Shown piece after piece: positions 63,563 through 64,000 of a stretch of 64,000 nucleotides of DNA (the stretch's first letter is position 1; each line of letters opens with the position of its first letter). Where the stretch lies: positions 124,001 to 188,000 of the forward strand of contig NZ_JALAZE010000004.1 in NCBI RefSeq assembly GCF_022809095.1, written 5' to 3'. The position numbers were made by a program, and so were the translations under genes. This DNA comes from Bacillus kexueae. Lineage in GTDB: Bacteria > Bacillota > Bacilli > Bacillales > Aeribacillaceae. The notes beneath the pieces were generated by a model. The model was not told the DNA's origin. It saw only the letters and a list, made by a program, of their open reading frames with translations, and searched no databases.

Positions 63563-63671
63563 CTCAATGACCGTTCTGTTAATTCAATTGAATTTTCTGA
63601 TATTTAAGAGTAAAAAAAGAGGGGAAATATATCGTTTTAAAGGGAATAAAGAATGAATAAATAAAAGAAAT

Positions 63672-63701
63672 GAAAAATACATGGCCAAATAGACCATGTA
63701 T
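63672..63701 (-). terminator. Terminator of the tRNA operon
   Basis: ATACATGG / CCATGTAT stem followed by T5 on the minus strand, just after tRNA-Phe. Confidence 0.75.
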
Positions 63702-63707
63702 GAAAAG

Positions 63708-63780
63708 TGGCTCGGGACGGAATCGAACCGCCGACACAAGGATTTTCAGTCCTTTGCTCTACCGACTGAGCTACCGAGCC
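63708..63780 (-). tRNA. tRNA-Phe (GAA)
   Basis: Complete cloverleaf of 73 bases: acceptor GGCTCGG / CCGAGCC plus discriminator A, D arm, anticodon loop CTGAAAA (GAA), variable region and TTCGATTC loop. CCA is not encoded; the next bases are CTT. Confidence 0.95.
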
Positions 63781-63906
63781 GTAATTAATGTTACCAAATG
63801 TCATTTAATACCACTTGTTAAACCCTTCGCCCCAATCTCAGAAAGCTTGACCAAGTAGTTGCTCGATTGGTGCGCTGAAGCATCCCTTCGAAGCTTACTC
63901 GATCGT

Positions 63907-63932
63907 GCTCTACCGACTGAGCTACCGAGCCA
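63907..63932 (-). pseudogene. 5' fragment of a second tRNA-Phe
   Basis: The first 26 bases of tRNA-Phe (acceptor strand and D arm, GGCTCGGTAGCTCAGTCGGT then AGAGCA) are repeated exactly, then unrelated sequence takes over. No anticodon or T arm is present. Confidence 0.75.
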
Positions 63933-63952
63933 TAAACAAATGTATAAAAAAA

Positions 63953-64000
63953 TGGCGGTCCCGACGGGAATCGAACCCGCGATCTCCTGCGTGACAGGCA
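63953..64000 (-). tRNA. tRNA-Asp (GTC), partial at window edge
   Basis: The 3' part with anticodon loop CTGTCAC (GTC), T arm GGTTCGATTCC and encoded CCA. The 5' part lies beyond the window. Asp-Phe order is as in Bacillus tRNA clusters. Confidence 0.9.

Noticed and set aside
63670-63858. 62-codon ORF over tRNA-Phe
   Set aside because: It is the tRNA gene and its terminator read as protein.
1-64000. CRISPR array
   Set aside because: No run of regularly spaced identical short repeats was seen; the repeats present are dispersed.

Overview
The window is chromosomal DNA of a low-GC Gram-positive bacterium of the family Bacillaceae. The evidence is purine-rich AGGAGG-type ribosome binding sites with frequent TTG and GTG starts, a qoxAB menaquinol oxidase, PerR, CcpA, FapR and WalR type sites, and the complete walRK-yycH-yycI-walJ-htrA-yyzF-rlmH block, which lies near the replication origin in this family. 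I cannot name the species.

Layout. 1-12.6 kb: qoxB (cut by the window edge) and qoxA, an NfrA-type nitroreductase, a YjiH-like membrane protein with two cre-like sites, a LysR regulator divergent from a YeiH-type exporter, a DinB protein, a cysteine desulfidase-like enzyme and a BCCT transporter. 12.6-23 kb: kbl-tdh threonine catabolism, a cation/proton antiporter, then the most unusual locus: an HD-GYP gene whose end overlaps a 21-codon gene for a Cys/Trp-rich peptide, a terminator, and a membrane M50 metalloprotease with a PqqD-like N-terminus. A FapR-like site precedes a fatty-acid desaturase, followed by an FAD oxidoreductase. 23-31 kb: a TAXI-type TRAP transporter with a DctB/DctS/DctR-like sensory set. 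31-41 kb: TetR-MFS efflux pair, DUF523/DUF1722 protein, a deletion scar joining a MerR regulator to a photolyase tail, an ArsR-AHSA1-DinB operon read from an apparently leaderless promoter, DoxX, and PerR-controlled ahpCF. 41-49 kb: a two-component system, a WYL-HEAT-zinc ribbon operon, malate:quinone oxidoreductase and a GNAT acetyltransferase.

49.1-52.8 kb is a 3.7-kb AT-rich accessory segment next to the 3' end of rlmH. It is bounded by two near-identical 20-bp sequences (18/20) that include the rlmH terminus, the same position used by staphylococcal SCC elements. It holds an unrecognised 443-residue membrane protein, a frameshifted gene, a decayed copy of the neighbouring GNAT gene and a 153-bp inverted-repeat element. 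52.8-64 kb is the conserved origin-proximal block: rlmH, a DUF389 protein, a DnaA-box cluster, yyzF, htrA-like protease, walJ, yycI, yycH, walK, walR, a LysM-G5-M23 cell-wall hydrolase, and tRNA-Phe and tRNA-Asp with a broken tRNA-Phe copy between them.

Three families of intergenic repeats (called R1, R2 and R3 here) are scattered through the first 41 kb. R1 is a GC-rich, highly foldable element of about 177 bp present four times in the same orientation, always at gene ends. R2 contains the motif GGCGGACGCTTTCC. One R2 pair has landed inside the TAXI-TRAP operon. No CRISPR array, rRNA, intact transposase, recombinase or complete prophage was seen.
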